Below are positions 11,554 through 22,925 of a stretch of 64,000 nucleotides of DNA, piece by piece (position 1 is the stretch's first letter; each line of letters starts with the position of its first letter). This stretch comes from Marthasterias glacialis (lineage: Eukaryota; Echinodermata; Asteroidea; Forcipulatida; Asteriidae). The position numbers and the translations under genes were made by a program. The stretch lies in contig OU452224.1 in NCBI GenBank assembly GCA_911728455.2, positions 5,146,001-5,210,000 on the forward strand. The letters are read 5' to 3'. The notes below the pieces were generated by a model. The model saw nothing but the letters and a program-made list of their open reading frames with translations. It searched no databases and was not told the origin of the DNA.

Positions 11554-12585
11554 TAAGCAAATTATTATTTCATTATGGGACTTGGTTACGCAGTAGGGAG
11601 GTGTACTTGTTGTATGACTTTCGTAAAATATTTAACTTCTTCTTTAATTAAAGGAGTAAAATACAGGGATGGGGTGTGTTCAGTAAGCTCCCCCATCCCA
11701 TCCACCCACTCCCCTGGTGGGTTTTCATACACCTTCCATTTTTTACTTTGAAGCTTTTATTGAGTTGCACTTGAGCACACTCCACCCCAATAGTATCACT
11801 TGAATGTCATATTTCTTTTGCCAAAGACATTAATTCCTGCATTATCTAAGTATGTGCCCCATTGATTATTCATAATTTTTCTACCTTGTCATTCCAGATC
11901 TGATCATTGCGTTGAGGAGGCTAAAATATCCCACTGAGATGTGAATGCTCTTTGGTGTAACAGGTCAAACTCAAGATAACTGCAATCAACACTGTGTATA
12001 ATTGATGACCGCATTCTATTGCTGACAATTCTGACAACTGGTAAGTTTTGGTAAAATACATGCTATACATAAATGGACCAATGCAATGCCCTGCCCACCA
12101 TTGCAACTGACTATCTCAAGGATGCTCATGTGAGTAGCGAATGTATCTCATGCATCTTGCTCTGCCCCTTAATACAGTGTTCCAAATGGTGAAAAAGTTG
12201 CTTACATTTTTCTTGTACAATTTTATTCACAAAATTTTCTATTGTGCATAGAAATCCTTTGATAACTTTCCTCGTGATCGTTTTCTTCTGTAACAAGTTT
12301 GTTTTTTGTGTAGAGGATGAAATAACATTTGAATGATTTGCGCAGTTGTTTTGTTTGCTTTACCTTATCAAAGCTGTGAGGTTGGAAACATAAGAAATGT
12401 CCACTAAAATTAGCAAATTCTGTGTACAAATTAAACACATGTTACATGGGAAAAATTTGCACAAAAGTTTGTTCAACTGTACTGTCATCTTAACAGAAAG
12501 AAAATGTAAAGAAAAAGATTGGAAATTATCACAACATACCTTTGGATATAAGAATAAATGCCTGTTTTATCCGATAACTTCTTTA

Positions 12586-14167
12586 TAATGCTGTGCATCA
12601 ACGGGTAACTTTTGAACCGGGTACCCGAAATAAATACAGGTCAGGTACTCGGGTATCACCGCAGAACAAAATAAGATGCCATCAATTGCAGCGCCAGCCT
12701 GCCCACCAGACCCGACCACCTGTGAAATGTGAACTCTTGCTGACCTAGATTTTTCTTATAATGCCAATCATAGTCTTAAACAAGCTTGGATGCTTTTATC
12801 AGAAATATATCGTGATTATCGATGTTATTGAGATTAAATCATTACGTCAACACAAATCAACACTTAACTGATGTCAAACACAGTAATACACTCAGGAAGT
12901 GAAGCGCATGTGCTCAATAAACAAGAAATAAAATGGATACAAGCAGTGAGAGAGAATCTCTTAATCATACCTAAACCTGACCCAAAAAAGAAGTGCCAAA
13001 GTCGCTGTCATGATTTTTTATTGGTCCATGAACGGCAGGTCATCAGTCAGTGCTGTCAAATCAAAACGACAACCCGAGTCCAGACGACCTATGAGATTTG
13101 TTGTCTGTTTCGGAAAAGTTTTTGAAAACATAAATTTACAGTCAATCACACACATTTTATGTGCCAGCATCAAGAGTTTGTATGCCAAAATAGGCCGCCC
13201 TATAATTGCCCAATCAGGCATCCTTCCTCTGGTCATGTGTGCATTGCTCAGCATGGGAATTGCCCAGGAATGTAACCTCGCTCCCACAGGCATCAACATG
13301 CGTTTAATCATACTATCAGAAAAAATTTGTCGGGTACGACTACGTTTGGGAATTAATACAGGCAACATTATGTTTTTGTCTTTTGTATTACAATTAAAGA
13401 TGCCCACTCATCAGCGCGCAACAAACAAATTCGTGCCACAAAAGATCACCTTTGACCTATGTACGCATTGTACATAAACTGTATACGGGTACATGATCGT
13501 TTTTTGCCACAGAAATAGTTGTAGGGTAATGGTGACGAGTGGGCGTCTTTAAAACCGGTAAAAACATTACACACTTAAACACGGATGTGCTTTTTAACTC
13601 GCCTTGCTTTTTAACCATTTTCAGTGACCACATCATTACTAACGAGTGAAGCAAAAAGTTGTCCTACATTCGTCCTTTTACATGAACTATCAACGTACAA
13701 TATAATCATCAACGCAGAATGATAGGTTGACAATAGTTGACAGGTGAATATTTCTGCAGCTTGGCATTGACCCACTGACAGCTTTTATTGGTTACCAACC
13801 AACTTCTAGCTGTCAATGTTTGATACGTTGACCCAATGGTCGGGCGTCTTGTCTTGCTAATTTACCACATGGAAAAATACAACTGTGGGTCGCTCTTTTG
13901 AATCTGATTATTCCTCAAGATAAAAGACGACCGATATCAGCTGCATGAAGTAGAAGTGAAACCTTACACCATGCTTATCTCTTGGCAGCTTGTCAGTGAA
14001 TTTTTTTTTTCATAATCGCCAGCACAACATTTGGGGACCAATTTTTGTTGTTGTTGAAAAAAACATGCGACTGAATTTTATTTCGGGTAATCAAATCTGG
14101 AAAAAGGAACCGGGTACCCGAAATAATGGTCCGGTACCCAGGCACCCGGGTATCCGTCACAGGCTTA
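12586..14167. mobile_element. Non-autonomous hAT-type transposon
   Basis: The 1,582-bp element begins TAATGCTGTGCATCAACGGG and ends as the inverse of TAAGCCTGTGACGGATACCC. Both subterminal regions are rich in GGGTACCCG words (12600-12650 and 14100-14155), a common feature of hAT ends. The 8-mer CTTCTTTA is found directly outside both ends (12578-12585 and 14168-14175), fitting the 8-bp duplication of hAT elements. Open frames of 129-155 codons near 13010-13477 match no transposase that I know. The region 13396-13551 has its own 16-bp inverted ends (GATGCCCACTC and GAGTGGGCGTC), so a smaller element may be nested inside. Confidence 0.8.
13386..13530 (+). repeat. Partner copy of the 1338-1470 repeat
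   Basis: It is carried within the hAT-type element, in direct orientation to 1338-1470. The surrounding inverted ends at 13396 and 13551 are not preserved at 1338-1470. Confidence 0.7.
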
Positions 14168-14328
14168 CTTCTTTACCTAAAACTGTCCATAAAATCCTTA
14201 CAAATCATGATGATGTTCCAGTTTTAAGAACAATGGCAAGTTTAGAGTGAAAACAAACGGGGTGGCCATTATGGCCATTACTGTGCACATTGCCTGTAAA
14301 ATACATTGTACATAAAATATGGTGTGTC

Positions 14329-14349
14329 CACACACACACACACAAACAA
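14329..14349. repeat. Short (CA)n microsatellite
   Basis: About eight CA units with a final interruption. Confidence 0.85.
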
Positions 14350-14699
14350 CTTGCTTTGTTGCTCAAGGTGTGCGTGCATTGCTTTGGTGATAGGACCTAA
14401 ACATTTGAAGGTAGACAACATCATTTTTTTAAGGGGACCATGTACCATTTGCAGGCCATCATAATCTTGAGATAGTGCTTTATATTATAACTGTTTTTGA
14501 TGCATTTCAATTGTGCATGTAAAACTCAAGTTACAAGTGGTCAAACTTCGAGGGCGGTTGAGGGCTGTTTGCAGAGCAATGTTAGAATGGCGCTTCGGGG
14601 CAATTTTAGTGCTGAAGGGTTAATCTGTTCCGTTGGACTTTTTGGCTTATTTTCACAGTTGTCATTGCCATTGCATTGCAAGACCTAGAATTGTGCTAT

Positions 14700-16590
14700 T
14701 TACGATCAGTACGATGCACAAGTTGTTTTCACAAAGTGCATACCTCCCAGTGCACAAGGGTCAATCAATTACTGCACTGAGACAGGTGGCTGCTGTCTTT
14801 CAACACTCCTTACTCTGCAGTGGTTAGGGTCTTGCCAATGAAAATCTACAGGCTTTTGGGGTATACCAGAGGTGAGGATTACATGGAATCTTGGCTTTTT
14901 TTGCCCAATGCATAAAAAAAGTTATGGCCATATTTGGTAGTGTCTGCTGAATTTTATCACCTTGTTGTTGACACAAGTGTATAAAGAACATCACAAATTT
15001 TTTTTGCGATGATCAAACTTTGCAGCTGGGCAGTCTGACATCTAGACTTGATGACAAGTCGTCCGCCAGCACCAACTCATCCGCCAACTCATCGAATTTG
15101 CATCCCGCTGTTCATGCAACGTTCATATAGAAAGCGCAACATCTGTTCATGCATTAGTCATACGTAGTGCACGGCATTGTCCCATCCAACGACTTGACAG
15201 ATATGTTTCTGAACGAGTGTTCATTTATGCAGCTATGTCATTGCATATGCATAACGTTTCATAGAGAGGGCCAATAAGAGGCACTCCAACATGGCGGCAC
15301 TCCAACAAAGATGGTTGACATAGCCATGAAGACGGCAAAATATAGCCTCGGTGTGTACCACCACATATTTACAGACCATCTGTATACTTCGGTTGCCCTC
15401 GCCCGCACTCTCCTGGCCAAGTATATTGGTATGGTGTGTTTTTAGAAAAACAATATGCTGACGTTCCAATCGCACTTCCTTGAGTCCAACATTGTCATGT
15501 ATGTTTTGCTTTGTAACACATTATCCCAGTCCCGCATATAGAACCTTGAGTATTACAGTATTGTTAAAATTTAATTTTAATATTTAGCTTTTTGGATAAT
15601 TTTGATTGCAGTGAGCCTGATAAACCATTGGGAGAGAACCACTTCACTACACATCAGTGTAACTGTAGCCTGGTTTTTCTGGAAGAGCCTATGATTGTGC
15701 AGATTATGTAAAGAAGGGTTGAGTTGAAATAAGCTGGAATCCAGGACAGTGTCATTTTCAGCATCAGACTATAGCCCCTGTGGGTGTGATGTCATCAAAG
15801 ACCTTCCTGCTTTGGCCTCAATCTTCAGCCTGAATCTCAATAGGTGAGTTTACATTGTGTATTTTCTCCACAGTCAGCAGCGAAACTAGGGTAAAATTTT
15901 AGGGGGAGGGCACAAGGGTTGCACTATTTTTTTCTAGGGGGACACTTCTGGCCAATTAAAAATGTTCACTTTTCTAAAACAACCCCTGTTTCAGTGCTCT
16001 TGTAGTGCTGTGTACTATTTTTTTATAAAATAATCTGACATGGAGATGAAAACAAATACACTGTCTAAGTGTAAATAGAAAAAAACATTGAAATTACTAC
16101 ATAAAAGCTTACAAAATGTAACGGTTTACTCTGGTCATTTTTAATCTCAAAAGTCCAGATTTCAAATAGGGGATCACCCTGAGGGGGTGGGGTGGAACAG
16201 ACATAAAAGAGGGGGTGGCACATGCCCTGTGCCACCCCATTAGTAATGCCACTGTCCACTGTGATAATCAATGGGGATCTAGAAGTGCAAACACTGTCAT
16301 AAATACCTGTAGATATGAAAGTGTCAGACAAGCATACAAATAGTTTGAAATGAGCGTACAGCATTCATTTGTATCAAACCGATTTTCAAATAAAAGATAT
16401 CCATTTAATCAAAAGTAGTACAATGTCAGATCATCCTAAAAAAATAAATGTTTATTTTGGATAGGATAAAGTACTGTTGTCTAAACCCAAACGTGTTGTG
16501 TTGCATTCCAGGAAGTGTACCAAAATGTGCAACCCTTTACTAGTCACTGACAACCTGGAAACTTAATAAAGCACTTTAAGAGAATAGTGT
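14700..16590. other. Gene-free stretch
   Basis: No convincing exon or RNA gene was seen. G-rich words near 15896-15950 and C/G-rich words near 16170-16250 look like the degraded ends of some repeat, but I could not pair them. Confidence 0.4.
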
Positions 16591-16596
16591 GAGACT

Positions 16597-17288
16597 TCTA
16601 ACTACTACAATTTCATTCATATCAGATCGTGCTGATAAAAAGTCAGCTTACAACTTTATGCTGTACTTATCAATTAAATAGTGGACTATTTAATCCATTT
16701 CTGAATAAGATGATCAAAATGTCTTCCATTTTCTGTCAATAATAACCTGATTGTAATCGCAGCCAGCTTTCTACCAATCCGGTAATGGGTGAGTTATTGA
16801 AAAAGAGTATACATTGTCCAGTACACATTCTAACTACTACAATTTCATTCATATCAGATCGTGCTGATAAAAAGTCAGCTTAAAACTTTATGCTGTACTG
16901 ATCAATTAAATAGTGGACTAGTTAATCCATTTCTGAATAAGATGATCAAAATGTCTTCCATTTTCTGTCAATAATAACCTGATTGTAATCGCAGCCAGCT
17001 TTCTACCAATCCGGTAATGGGTGAGTTATTGAAAAAGAGTATACATTGTCCAGTACACATTCTAACTACTACAATTTCATTCATATCAGATCGTGCTGAT
17101 AAAAAGTCAGCTTAAAACTTTATGCTGTACTGATCAATTAAATAGTGGACTAGTTAATCCATTTCTGAATAAGATGATCAAAATGTCTTCCATTTTCTGT
17201 CAATAATAACCTGATTGTAATCGCAGCCAGCTTTCTACCAATCCGGTAATGGGTGAGTTATTGAAAAAGAGTATACATTGTCCAGTAC
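16597..17288. repeat. 232-bp tandem repeat, three copies
   Basis: Units start at 16597, 16829 and 17061 with TCTAACTACTACAATTTC. Units 2 and 3 are the same at every position I compared, while unit 1 differs at a few places (for example CTTATCAATT against CTGATCAATT). The spacing is exactly 232 bp both times. No open frame runs through it. Confidence 0.92.
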
Positions 17289-17289
17289 T

Positions 17290-18097
17290 GAAAATACCAG
17301 GGTGATAACGCAAGCCTACTAAGGTAGACAGGCAGAATATTTTGTCAATGACTGATTTCAATTTTCATTTGATCTGCTACTATAAAAGTAACATCAGTCA
17401 TGGCACTACTAAGTGGGAGAATTTTGGTATTATTGACCAATGTTGACGTGAACCGTTTGAAAATATGCAATAACAATAACGTACGTCTTTGTTATTTTGA
17501 CCACCAAAATTCTCACTTGGTAAAATGAATGCCATTGTTACATGTCTATCCAGTAAATGGGCAGACTAGAAAAAGGCCTGATTATTTTAAAGTGTGATGA
17601 TAGTTTTGTTCCATCGGAACTGAGGATGGATTTGACGTTTTTTTGCTGACATCGTACCAAGTACCCAAAAGGAGTTTAATCCCCTGTGAACAACATTTGA
17701 CTTTTTGATAAATTATTAGAAGTGATGATGAATAAAACAAAATTACAGGATATGTATTTATTTGGGAACATTTGTTTCATTCATACCAGTATCAATCCTC
17801 AAGAGAAATATTTTTGTTGAAAAAATAACATTTGAAGACCCTCTCAAATCACATGTTACTTATTTTGATTTCTGCAATTGAAATTAACCTAATATTTGAA
17901 CACACAAAATAAAACGCGGTCAACGAAGTTGACAAAACTTTCTTAGGGTGATTGTATGTGTCAATTAAAAACTAGAGGAGGGGATACTACTCTTCCAAAA
18001 CCAGTGATTCGATTTGGTAGTTACATGTATAGGTCCTGTTCTTGAGCATGACACCACACCATCTCTCATTCCAACTGATTGTATCTAACAAGAAGCG
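17290..18097. other. AT-rich stretch, nothing recognised
   Basis: No paired repeat or coding frame was seen. If the minus-strand segment at 18098-18271 is a terminal exon, this stretch would be its 3' side. An AATAAA on the minus strand lies at about 17757-17762. Confidence 0.35.
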
Positions 18098-18271
18098 TCA
18101 TGACTTGGGTTTCTTGACCTTCCTGACTCTAGATCTGTAGCATTTCTCTAACCACTTGCAAGTGAGTTCTTTTTCTGGGCTGAGGTCATTGACAAAAAGA
18201 CCCGATGCTGTCCTTCTTTTATCTACAGACCTATATATTCTCCCCTTCCATACTTCCTTACAATGGAAGTC
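18098..18271 (-). CDS. Putative terminal coding exon, unknown protein
   Basis: A 57-codon minus-strand frame ends in TGA at 18098-18100. The translation has the look of a real basic C-terminus: it contains KGRIYRSVDKRRTASG, then FVNDLSPEKELTCKWLEK, and ends KVKKPKS. An upstream stop limits it to 18271. A possible splice acceptor (TTGTAAG before GAAGTATGG) would start the exon at 18256, but the pyrimidine tract is weak. I do not recognise the family. The minus-strand orientation agrees with the repeat-coded fragments at 18681-18930. It could equally be a fragment of a decayed gene. Confidence 0.3.
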   Translation of the reverse strand, partial: DFHCKEVWKGRIYRSVDKRRTASGLFVNDLSPEKELTCKWLEKCYRSRVRKVKKPKS

Positions 18272-18680
18272 TTACTCTTACTAGAACTCAAGTCCCCTAT
18301 TTTGAATTGAAAGACTTCAGCAATATTATCAAATTTATAGGAATTAGAAGTTGTTTCTTGACTGAATGCGGTTAATTTCAATGATTATGTTCATCCTTTT
18401 TAAAACAGATTGTTAGCATAACCTCAAAATTACACAGCTATTGATCCAATGATTCTGCTGATGAACTCCTTGAACAAAATGTAAAAAAAATCACATGATG
18501 CAGATTAGCAAACTGAAAGTAAGATATTATTCTTAAATTTATCATAAAGTAATAAATTGTCAGTGAAAGATTTCAAGACAACTTTTTTTGTAAATAAATT
18601 ATGCATTTGTCTTGTTAATACCATGAAAAGAGGCACTTAAACAAGCCAGCTTCTCTGAATGTCAGTTTCTTCCAAAAAGA

Positions 18681-18930
18681 GAGGCACTACTTTGCCTTCA
18701 ACCTTCACCACCACCACCTGTAATTCTTTACTTCTAGATTTCAAAGAATGTTGAGGTACTTACTTTTCCTGCAACCTTCACCACCACAACCTGTATTTCT
18801 TTACTTGTAGATCTCATAGAATGTTGAGGTACTACTTTGCCTTCAACCTTCACCACCACCACCACCTGTATTTCTTTTCTTCATCCAGATCTCATAAAAC
18901 GTTGAGGCACTACTTTGCCTTCAACCTATC
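18681..18930 (-). repeat. 72-78-bp tandem repeat with coding-like minus strand
   Basis: The landmark GAGGYACTAC-like word recurs at 18681, 18753, 18826 and 18904, giving periods of 72, 73 and 78 bp. Read on the minus strand, each unit carries GTGGTGGTGGTGAAGGTTG, coding VVVVKV(E/A)GK, preceded by an ACAG and followed by GTAGTA or GTAAGT. Such borders resemble splice acceptors and donors. In the lowest unit the frame continues KVVPLFLEETDIQRSWLV and stops. It may be a duplicated short exon, a coding repeat or simple CCA-rich minisatellite. Confidence 0.7.
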
Positions 18931-19211
18931 ACCTTTATACCTATAATGACCAACCTATTGTAAAAACTAATAATACAAAAAATAATAAGATGTTCTCTGG
19001 GAAGTAGTATTCAGAAAATAATTGTGGATGCAGTGAACATTTGTAAATGTTTCATTTTGCTTTTATCATTGAATCTAATCTGACCTTGAGCAATTGTAAA
19101 ACAAATGTACAGGGAATTATAAGCAAACGTTTTCTGGACAATTCTCTTATCCATGTGAACAGTTTTGGGCAAGTTCATTCAACTTAAAACGCAATAAGTG
19201 TCATTACCTTT

Positions 19212-19622
19212 TCATCTGAATGATGACTTTGGATCTTCTTTTTTGTTGAGACTTTGGTCGAAAGCTTTTTGCATTTGGCACAAGTTTGCTTCAAGGTAAC
19301 TTCTAGTATCACAAACTGAACCAATCCTTAAAATTTCCTTTTCATGTATACTTCTGCTACAATATTGACCGTTTAGCACATGTCTAGTCCAAAAGTTAAT
19401 CAGTCTAACTGTATTTCTGTATTGTTTATTTGGAGTTATGTTAAGTGCATGGTATTTTGGTGCTTTTTTAACTAAAAAATTACTTGGCATAAAATTAAAA
19501 GTCATCTTATCCAAACTGATATTAAATTCTGCCTGAAAAGGATGAAACGTGTTCATTTTTGTCTGTTTTTCGTTTCCTTTCAAGGAAAATGAAACAGGCA
19601 TATATATAACAAGTAAAAACAT
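19212..19622 (-). CDS. Unassigned 136-codon open reading frame
   Basis: The frame is open for 136 codons in AT-rich DNA. From about residue 31 it reads like ordinary protein (KKAPKYHALNITPNKQYRN, then LINFWTRHVLNGQYCSRS). An acceptor-like TTTCATCCTTTTCAG lies on the minus strand before GCAGAATTT near 19530. I do not recognise the sequence, and a chance open frame of this length is possible in 64 kb. Confidence 0.2.
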   Translation of the reverse strand: MFLLVIYMPVSFSLKGNEKQTKMNTFHPFQAEFNISLDKMTFNFMPSNFLVKKAPKYHALNITPNKQYRNTVRLINFWTRHVLNGQYCSRSIHEKEILRIGSVCDTRSYLEANLCQMQKAFDQSLNKKEDPKSSFR

Positions 19623-20050
19623 TTTTTTAAATGATCAGTATATGTCCTTTTATGACAAAACACTAATTTCAACTTTTGCATGTTAATTTGTTTTTAAATC
19701 TATATTTCTTGAAAACGATGGGATTGGAATGGACAGTCTCTAGAACCCATTGACATACCATGTCTTTAATATATTTGTCCAACTTTAGTAATTGTTCACA
19801 TAGATTCATATAGTTTCATTACCATGCAAAACACTTAGCAGCCAGAAGGCTATTATTTTGTCAGAATCTCTTTCAAGAAGTCCCTTTTCTTGGCAAGAGC
19901 TATTGGAAATAATATCAATAAGACTACATCCAATAAACGGATCTCAACATAAAATCAAGATAACCAGTCCATATTGCTGGATATTAACAAGAATGCAAGT
20001 ATTCTAAAAATGATATCTGAGTTGTTACTACGTCCTTTTCAAATATTTAA

Positions 20051-20410
20051 AGCCCCAGCTCAACATTGGTAAGAAAGAAAACAAAAATGTTCACATAATT
20101 ATTTACATATACCTTACATGGTATAAAGATACTGATGTTAAAAAACTTTCCTTGAAGTATTTCTGCCTGAATTTTTATCAATTTTTTAATAAGAAATGAA
20201 ATAAGATCCAAAATTAACTTTTGATTCATGTGAAACCAAAACTCTGCATGAGAATGCATACAAAAATACTGCATATATTTTTTATTTTTTTCTCGCAGTA
20301 AAACTATGAAATGAGCTGTAATTTTCACACGTGGATTTCATTACATATATCTTGATTTGTGCAAAGAATGGGAACATTTACATAGAGTTTACCAATGTTG
20401 AGCTGGGGCT
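20051..20410. mobile_element. MITE with TTAA target site
   Basis: The 360-bp element has inverted ends starting AGCCCCAGCTCAACATTGG. TTAA flanks it on both sides (20047-20050 and 20411-20414), which would fit a piggyBac-type target site. A TA duplication with ends AAGCCCC, as in mariner-type MITEs, fits the same bases, so the superfamily is not settled. There is no coding frame of its own. Confidence 0.75.
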
Positions 20411-20683
20411 TTAAAAGAATCACTGTGATGGGCACATGAGAGATATTCTCAGCCTGTCTGATATATGATATAAAGGCTATTATTTTTAAACAATTCCAAC
20501 TACAAGTAGGAACAAAACAATGCAGTAGTATTACTTTTCTTGAATATTATTAAGTGAACTTCCACTTGCGACATGCTGCATATTTCAGTCAGTGCTAAAA
20601 CTGAGTCATTAAACTTAACAATTTATTTTTTAACGAATAACTTGTGAAGGTCATCACATAAACAAATAAATTACCTTATTGAA

Positions 20684-20790
20684 GAAGTCAAAGCCATGAT
20701 AAAGTATTATCCATCATTGCAGTCAAGTGAATTATTCTTAAAGTTGGGGTTAGGGTTAACTTCAATGTTTAGGATAAACAGATCTTGTCA
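20684..20790 (+). repeat. Direct repeat, copy 1 (partner 21267-21370)
   Basis: It shares about 105 bp with 21267-21370, including AAAGCCATGATAAA and GGGGTTAGGGTTAACTTCAA. The copies are 583 bp apart and the DNA between them is not repeated. Confidence 0.85.
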
Positions 20791-21266
20791 TACCCACAGT
20801 GTTAGTTAACCTTATTGTTAGCCTAATAACAGTATTATGAAGTCACTTTTTTGCGATGTATAGACTGCAGACAAGGGCTAATTTTATTTCGAACACAATA
20901 CTTTTCGTCAAGTTGTGTTGATTATAACACCCACCTTGGATTGTTTGTGTGATGGCATTCTACTTAGTCTCTAAATGGAAACCTACACTTTTGGCAACGT
21001 TCTGTTTTCACAAATGTAGCACATGAAGAAACAGTTCATTGAAATGTCATTGTTTCTTGTGTCAAAACCCTCCTACTGTCTTGATTACTCAATATCATCC
21101 ACTTGTTTTGAAAGATATATATATCAGTTGGTGAATGCATCAACACAGTACACAAATGTATAGTTGTGTGCAGTTGTGCCAAAATACACACTCTTGCAGG
21201 TGAATGGTTTCAAATGGTTGGATATCTCACTGGAAAATATTTCAAATAATAGGATGAATTTTTAGA

Positions 21267-21370
21267 GAAGACAAAGCCATGATAAACTATTATCCATCAC
21301 TGCAGTCAAGTAAATTATTCTGAAAGTTGGGGTTAGGGTTAACTTCAATGTTCAGGATAAACAGATCTTG
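21267..21370 (+). repeat. Direct repeat, copy 2 (partner 20684-20790)
   Basis: See the partner. The two copies differ by scattered substitutions. Confidence 0.85.
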
Positions 21371-21786
21371 CTATAACTGATAGTTAACCCAAAGTGTAAG
21401 TTTTCTGTTTGAGAATCTTATTTCGTGGGATGTTCAGTACAGTGTAAACAACCTGTTAATCAAATTTTCCATTATCAAGCCATAAGCATCCTCAGAAACA
21501 TTGTAACTAACCCATGAGGCAGTTTGTATACAAACCATCAAATTAGAAAGGTGCTGGTTACAGAAATGAACTAACAATGTAACCGAGCATGGAATATAAT
21601 TCAAATGTTCAAACCAAGTGGTCAAGTGCATGCATTCTTACGTCCCATCCCTTTAAAAATCAAGTGGTGAAATGATTGTTGTTTTTTTATTTAATAGTCG
21701 TTCCTTTATCGAGCAGTAGGCAACACAAAGTGGACATAGATTCTTTCTGGTGATTGTTACCAGATGGTTAACATTTTGATGGAGAT

Positions 21787-22925
21787 ATTAGGAGTGGTCA
21801 GTAACTGGATTTTGATTCTTGTGGCGATGGTCATCAGAAAAAAGGGTCCAGCCCCTGACTGCAAATATCTTACATATAAAAGGAGATATAAGGAGTGGCA
21901 AGTTGCCAGACTCCTTGATGCAAGAAGTTAACATCATAAAGGAGCTCATGGATGGTCAGTAACTGGACTTGGATTCTTGTGGTGATGGTCATCAGAATAA
22001 TGGGTCCAACCTCTGACTGCAAATAGTCTAAATAAAAATACCAGATACCAGGAGTGGTCAGTAACTGGACTTGGATTCTTGTGGTGATGGTCATCAGAAT
22101 AATGGGTCCAACCTCTGACTGCAAATAGTCTAAATAAAAATACCAGATACCAGGAGTGGTCAGTAACTGGACTTGGATTCTTGTGGTGATGGTCATCAGA
22201 ATAATGGGTCCAACCTCTAACTGCAATTAGTCTAAATAAAAATACCAGATACCAGGAGTGGTCAGTAACTGGACTTGGATTCTTGTGGTGATTTTCATCA
22301 GAATAATGGGTCCAACCTCTGACTGCAAATAGTGTAAATAAAAATACCAGATACCAGGAGTGGTCAGTAACTGGACTTGGATTCTTGTGGTGATTTTCAT
22401 CAGAATAATGGGTCCAACCTCTGACTGCAAATAGTGTAAATAAAAATACCAGATACCAGGAGTGGTCAGTAACTGGACTTGGATTCTTGTGGTGATGGTC
22501 ATCAGAATAATGGGTCCAACCTCTAACTGCAATTAGTCTAAATAAAAATACCAGATACCAGGAGTGGTCAGTAACTGGACTTGGATTCTTGTGGTGATGG
22601 TCATCAGAATAATGGGTCTAACCTCTGACTGCAAATAGTCTAAATAAAAATACCAGATACCAGGAGTGGTCAGTAACTGGACTTGGATTCTTGTGGTGAT
22701 GATCATCAGAATAATGGGTCCAACCTCTAACTGCAATTAGTCTAAATAAAAATACCAGATACCAGGAGTGGTCAGTAACTGGACTTGGATTCTTGTGGTG
22801 ATGGTCATCAGAATAATGGGTCCAACCTCTAACTGCAATTAGTCTAAATAAAAATACCAGATACCAGGAGTGGTCAGTAACTGGACTTGGATTCTTGTGG
22901 TGATGGTCATCAGAATAATTGGTCC
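21787..22925. repeat. 102-bp minisatellite, about ten copies
   Basis: Units begin GGAGTGGTCAGTAACTGGAC and repeat every 102 bp from about 21950 to 22925. More degenerate units lie at 21787-21900. Sequence variants (CTCTGACTGCAAATAG against CTCTAACTGCAATTAG, and GATGGTCATC against GATTTTCATC) recur along the array, showing that neighbouring units were copied in blocks. As 102 is a multiple of three, two minus-strand frames stay open over many units (34-residue repeats with VGPIILMTITTRIQVQLL or GWTHYSDDHHHKNPSPV). Having two open frames argues against coding by either. Confidence 0.95.

Larger units (their letters stand above)
11662..14678 (-). repeat. Right arm of the large inverted duplication
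   Basis: It is the inverted partner of 4771-6317. The arm is interrupted at 12586-14167 by a hAT-type element, which must have arrived after the duplication. Beyond the insertion the match resumes at about 14515-14678 (for example GAGGGCTGTTTGCAGAGC against GCTCTGTAAACAGCCCTC). Confidence 0.8.

Noticed and set aside
13010-13477. Overlapping frames of 129-155 codons within the hAT-type element as a transposase
   Set aside because: No hAT dimerisation or catalytic motifs are visible, frames on both strands are open, and the element is too short for a transposase gene.
21950-22925. The 102-bp array as a repeat protein of 34-residue units
   Set aside because: Two minus-strand frames are equally open, stops appear at some unit borders, and no start or splice context is convincing.
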